A stretch of 7,619 nucleotides of DNA. Source: an uncultured Caulobacterales bacterium (GTDB taxonomy: Bacteria > Pseudomonadota > Alphaproteobacteria > Caulobacterales > Caulobacteraceae). This document shows positions 5,795 through 7,619 of this stretch, in pieces. The stretch is taken from positions 1-7,619 of the forward strand of contig CAIUZX010000333.1 of assembly GCA_903903715.1 (NCBI GenBank), given 5' to 3'. The notes under the pieces were generated by a model that worked only from the letters and a program-made list of their open reading frames with translations, did no database searches and was not told the DNA's origin. How positions within the stretch are numbered: the stretch's first letter is position 1; every line of letters starts with the position of its first letter. The position numbers were made by a program, and so were the translations under genes.

Positions 5795-6688
5795 TTACGC
5801 CCCCTTGTCGAGCTGACGAGAGATCGCGTTGGTCAGTTCAGCGATGAAGCCTTCGGTACGAGCGCCATACGCAGAGATCTGGGTCTGGAAGTAGTTGTAG
5901 AAGATAACCGACGGAATAGCGGCGAAGAGGCCGATACCCGTGGCGAGAAGCGCTTCGGCGATACCGGGAGCGACGACGGCCAGGTTGGTGGTGTTCGAGT
6001 TCGCGATCCCGATGAACGAGTTCATGATCCCGTAAACCGTACCGAACAGACCGATGAACGGACCGGACGAACCGACGGAGGCCAGGAAGGACATGCCGCC
6101 CGACAGACGCTTGGCGAGGTTCGCCTGAACCGCCGAGATGTTCGCCGAGGCGCGTGTCACGGTGGTGTCGCGGTGAGCGCCGCTGATCTGCAGACCCGCC
6201 TGGCGGGACAGTTCCACTTCGCCGGCGGCCGAGGCGGCCATGTCAGCGAGCGGGTTGCCTTCGAACTCTTCCGAGCTCGAAATCTTCTGAATGTCAGCGA
6301 TCGAACGCGCGCTGCGGAAAGCTTCCACATACTTGTTCGAAGCCGAGTTCAGACCGGCGAACTCGATGATCTTCATGATCAGGATCGTCCAGGACAGGAT
6401 CGAAGCCAGGATCAGACCGATCATCACCACCTTAACGATGGGGGTGGCGTCCAAGAACATGGTCACCGGGTTCAGCTTGCCCGCGTGCTTGATCGCAGTC
6501 GGCGCTTCGCCGCCAGCGTCAGCGGCGGGGGCCGGAGTGGAGGCCTCTGCGGCGGGGGCTGCGGCGCTTGCCGGAGCGGTCGCCGCCGCCGGTGCCGAAG
6601 CCTGCGCAAAGGCGGGCGCGCTCGTCGTCATCAGCGCCAGAGCGCCGAGCAGAGCGATGAATGGGGTCGTTCGTTTTGTTTCCAGCAT
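5795..6688 (-). CDS. exbB: MotA/TolQ/ExbB-family proton channel protein ExbB, with N-terminal signal peptide and Ala/Pro linker
   Basis: A 297-residue inner-membrane protein that forms the proton-conducting motor with ExbD. Residues 1-28 are a cleavable signal peptide (core IALLGALALM, cleavage after AFA). Residues 29-66 are a low-complexity Ala/Pro periplasmic stretch found in the longer ExbB forms. TM1 is about 85-108. A cytoplasmic region spans 110-195. TM2 is about 198-222 with GPFIGLFGTVYGIMNSF, and TM3 about 238-265 with APGIAEALLATGIGLFAAIP. T217, E245 and T250 match the polar channel residues T148, E176 and T181 of Escherichia coli ExbB. The frame is open upstream to 6913, but ATG at 6686-6688 is chosen because it begins the signal peptide directly and AGGAA (6699-6703) lies ten bases before it; the upstream extension is not protein-like. 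First gene of the operon. TolQ is the alternative in this family, but the tonB and exbD neighbours decide. Confidence 0.94.
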   Translation of the reverse strand: MLETKRTTPFIALLGALALMTTSAPAFAQASAPAAATAPASAAAPAAEASTPAPAADAGGEAPTAIKHAGKLNPVTMFLDATPIVKVVMIGLILASILSWTILIMKIIEFAGLNSASNKYVEAFRSARSIADIQKISSSEEFEGNPLADMAASAAGEVELSRQAGLQISGAHRDTTVTRASANISAVQANLAKRLSGGMSFLASVGSSGPFIGLFGTVYGIMNSFIGIANSNTTNLAVVAPGIAEALLATGIGLFAAIPSVIFYNYFQTQISAYGARTEGFIAELTNAISRQLDKGA

Positions 6689-6957
6689 CTTTCGCCAGTT
6701 CCTGGTTGATCTAGCACGGTTGGCCAAAGGGTCGCGGCGTTCCGGAGAGCGCATCTTCCCCAAGTGAAATTTGCCTGGCGCGCCCGGAAAACCGGAACAC
6801 CAAACGGTTACATTCGCAACTCCCGCTGTCCGCAAACGCATCCAGATAAGGACCCGTCGACGCCCATCGGTGAGGGCTTTTCTCACCCCTCGTCCTTGCG
6901 GATAGAGGGGCATTACCGCCTTGTCAGAATTGCGGTCCTCGACTCTTTCGCAACACC

Positions 6958-6977
6958 TCCCCTTTGCGTCAAGGGGA
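6958..6977 (-). promoter_or_regulatory. 20-base dyad enclosing a perfect TTGACGC element; candidate exbB promoter/operator
   Basis: TCCCCTT and AAGGGGA form a perfect seven-base inverted repeat with a six-base centre. Read on the minus strand, the left arm and centre contain TTGACGC (6966-6972), an exact match to the Caulobacter RpoD -35 consensus TTGACGS. About 14 bases further is GCGAAAGA, only a partial match to the GCTANAWC -10. If used, the exbB leader would be about 250 bases. A repressor bound to the dyad would cover the -35. This is motif matching only. Confidence 0.35.
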
Positions 6978-7044
6978 TTCGACGCCCCAACCCAAAGTCA
7001 GAGCGCAATAATACTGTGAGGGGAAAAGACTTGACGAAGAGCGA

Positions 7045-7087
7045 ACAAAAGGAACAGCCGCCCGTCAGGAACTGATCTTGGGCGGCT
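7045..7087 (-). terminator. terminator-like hairpin downstream of tRNA-Phe
   Basis: On the minus strand AGCCGCCC (7080-7087) pairs perfectly with GGGCGGCT (7056-7063). An inner TCAG/CTGA stem (7065-7068 with 7072-7075) makes a long interrupted hairpin. The downstream tract is GTTCCTTTTGTTC, T-rich as expected for intrinsic termination. It is about 80 bases beyond the tRNA-Phe CCA and probably ends that transcript before exbB. Confidence 0.6.
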
Positions 7088-7169
7088 ATGGGTAGCCCCC
7101 GAAGAACACAGCCTCATATGGACATGGAAACGCACGCTTCAACCCGGCGGAGCGACAATCCGGGGAAAA

Positions 7170-7245
7170 TGGTGCCTGGGGGCGGATTCGAACCACCGAC
7201 ACGCGGATTTTCAATCCGCTGCTCTACCAACTGAGCTACCCAGGC
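7170..7245 (-). tRNA. tRNA-Phe (anticodon GAA)
   Basis: A 76-base cloverleaf with encoded CCA. Acceptor GCCTGGG pairs with CCCAGGC. The D arm is GCTC/GAGC with loop AGTTGGTA, the anticodon arm GCGGA-TTGAAAA-TCCGC (anticodon GAA), the variable loop GTGTC and the T arm GGTGG-TTCGAAT-CCGCC. The discriminator is A73, as expected for Phe. It lies 81 bases after the yacG stop on the same strand, so it may be expressed both from its own promoter and by read-through from yacG. Confidence 0.97.
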
Positions 7246-7277
7246 GCCCCGCCGGGCGCGGCCGACGAAGGAGGGCG

Positions 7278-7307
7278 TCTATAAGGCGCCGTTCGCCCCT
7301 GTGTCCA
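7278..7307 (-). promoter_or_regulatory. candidate promoter for tRNA-Phe
   Basis: On the minus strand TGGACA (7302-7307) lies 18 bases before TATAGA (7278-7283), one and two mismatches from TTGACA/TATAAT. The next bases are CGCCC, a GC-rich discriminator typical of stable-RNA promoters under stringent control. The start would be near 7271, giving a leader of about 25 bases. It falls wholly between yacG and the tRNA. Confidence 0.4.
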
Positions 7308-7326
7308 GCCTCGTTCTCATCCAAGT

Positions 7327-7527
7327 TTACGCGTCGTCTTCGAACGCGTCCGGATCGTCCGGCTCGACAACGGGTATGGCGTAACGGCCGGACAACCAGC
7401 GCTGCAGATCGACATCGCCGCAACGGCGGGAGCAGAAGGGCCGGTACGCCGCGATCGCCGGGCGCTGGCAGATCGGGCAAGGCGCCGTGCTGGACGACTT
7501 TCCGGATGTGTCGGCCGGGTCGGTCAC
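7327..7527 (-). CDS. yacG: DNA gyrase inhibitor / zinc-binding protein YacG
   Basis: A 66-residue protein with the single YacG zinc ribbon: CPIC at 17-20 and CSRRC at 32-36 (ligands C17, C20, C32, C36), followed by the family's DLQRW (40-44) and a YAIP segment near 49-52. In Escherichia coli YacG binds GyrB and blocks gyrase from binding DNA; that activity is assumed from homology. The tail 53-66 is acidic (EPDDPDAFEDDA), as in relatives. The start is GTG at 7525-7527, overlapping the upstream stop (GTGA), so translation is probably coupled; no strong Shine-Dalgarno is visible. Length is normal. The rng-yacG pair is common in alphaproteobacteria. Confidence 0.93.
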   Translation of the reverse strand: MTDPADTSGKSSSTAPCPICQRPAIAAYRPFCSRRCGDVDLQRWLSGRYAIPVVEPDDPDAFEDDA

Positions 7528-7619
7528 AGGCTCTGCGCCGTCCAGCCGCGGCGAGAGCGATCAGGCTCGGCCACGATCTCGAACCGCGCCCCGATCCGCT
7601 CGATCAGGCGTGGCGCCAG
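7524..7619 (-). CDS. C-terminal 31 residues of the gene upstream of yacG, probably ribonuclease E/G
   Basis: The frame is open to the right edge and ends in TGA at 7524-7526, overlapping the yacG GTG by four bases. The visible tail contains LIERIGARFEIVAEPDRSR and ends WTAQSL. It has no diagnostic catalytic motif. The assignment rests on gene order: in many alphaproteobacteria the RNase E/G gene (rng) lies directly before yacG with such an overlap, and a short strand pattern (RFEIVAEP) fits the end of that protein. Seen: a real overlapping upstream gene. Inferred: its identity. Confidence 0.6.
   Translation of the reverse strand: MAPRLIERIGARFEIVAEPDRSRRGWTAQSL

Larger units (their letters stand above)
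6689..7169. other. non-coding stretch (about 480 bases) between tRNA-Phe and exbB, rich in inverted repeats
   Basis: No credible gene is present. It presumably contains the exbB promoter and leader. Visible structures are GGTGAG/CTCACC (6869-6887); CCCCTC/GAGGGG (6886-6910), which overlaps and competes with the first; the dyad at 6958-6977; and a terminator hairpin at 7056-7087. An open plus-strand frame at 6764-7075 has composition unlike the real genes and is not accepted. I see no Fur-box-like sequence, which might have been expected for an iron-uptake operon. Confidence 0.55.

Noticed and set aside
6173..6709. 178-codon plus-strand open frame opposite exbB
   Set aside because: Antisense to exbB, low-complexity Gly/Arg-rich C-terminal half, no family resemblance.
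6708..6715. Perfect GCTAGATC -10 element just before exbB on the minus strand
   Set aside because: No matching -35 lies 10-14 bases upstream, and a start six to eight bases downstream would fall inside the exbB Shine-Dalgarno.
5795..6913. Longer 372-residue ExbB starting at 6913
   Set aside because: The extra 75 residues are Arg-rich and would bury the clear signal peptide that starts at 6688, which also has its own ribosome site.
6764..7075. 103-codon plus-strand open frame between exbB and tRNA-Phe
   Set aside because: Pro/Arg/Ser/Lys-rich with no secondary-structure pattern; it runs through the dyad and terminator hairpin and has no clear ribosome site.

Overview
The window looks like chromosomal DNA of a GC-rich alphaproteobacterium, most likely Caulobacterales (Brevundimonas/Caulobacter-like). 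The clues are the high third-position GC, a histidine tRNA with no encoded G-1 but with A73 and a G1:U72 pair (the alphaproteobacterial form), yacG overlapping an upstream gene as in the alphaproteobacterial rng-yacG pair, and promoter-like elements close to the Caulobacter RpoD consensus. I see no mobile element, CRISPR array or phage gene. This is mostly core genome.

Layout, left to right. (1) 1-616, minus strand: an uncharacterised 88-residue protein (350-616) followed by the first 93 residues of a ThiO-like FAD-dependent amine oxidase that runs off the left edge. (2) 617-1023: a divergent intergenic region with an AT-rich island carrying two dyads and a GC-rich pair of competing hairpins near 900. 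(3) 1024-4089, plus strand: a compact operon of three envelope genes: an exported SH3-like protein, an exported M48 zinc metallopeptidase (ATGA overlap) and a four-TM CHASE2 protein whose cytoplasmic tail is not a recognisable kinase, cyclase or GGDEF domain. (4) 4090-4462: a possible 41-residue membrane miniprotein, a hairpin terminator and tRNA-His(GTG) with its own promoter, all on the minus strand. (5) 4547-6688, minus strand: exbB-exbD-tonB with a strong rho-independent terminator. (6) 6689-7169: a non-coding stretch rich in inverted repeats. It includes a 20-base dyad around a perfect TTGACGC element and a terminator-like hairpin behind tRNA-Phe. (7) 7170-7619, minus strand: tRNA-Phe(GAA), yacG, and the last 31 codons of a gene that is probably the ribonuclease E/G gene.

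Together, exbB, exbD and tonB encode a complete inner-membrane energy-transducing complex that would power TonB-dependent outer-membrane receptors. The SH3-M48-CHASE2 operon looks like an envelope sensing and quality-control unit: a probable wall-binding protein, a periplasmic protease and an inner-membrane protein with a large periplasmic sensor domain. Their tight coupling is visible in the sequence; a shared function is inferred. The least explained parts are the CHASE2 tail, the small proteins and the regulatory dyads.
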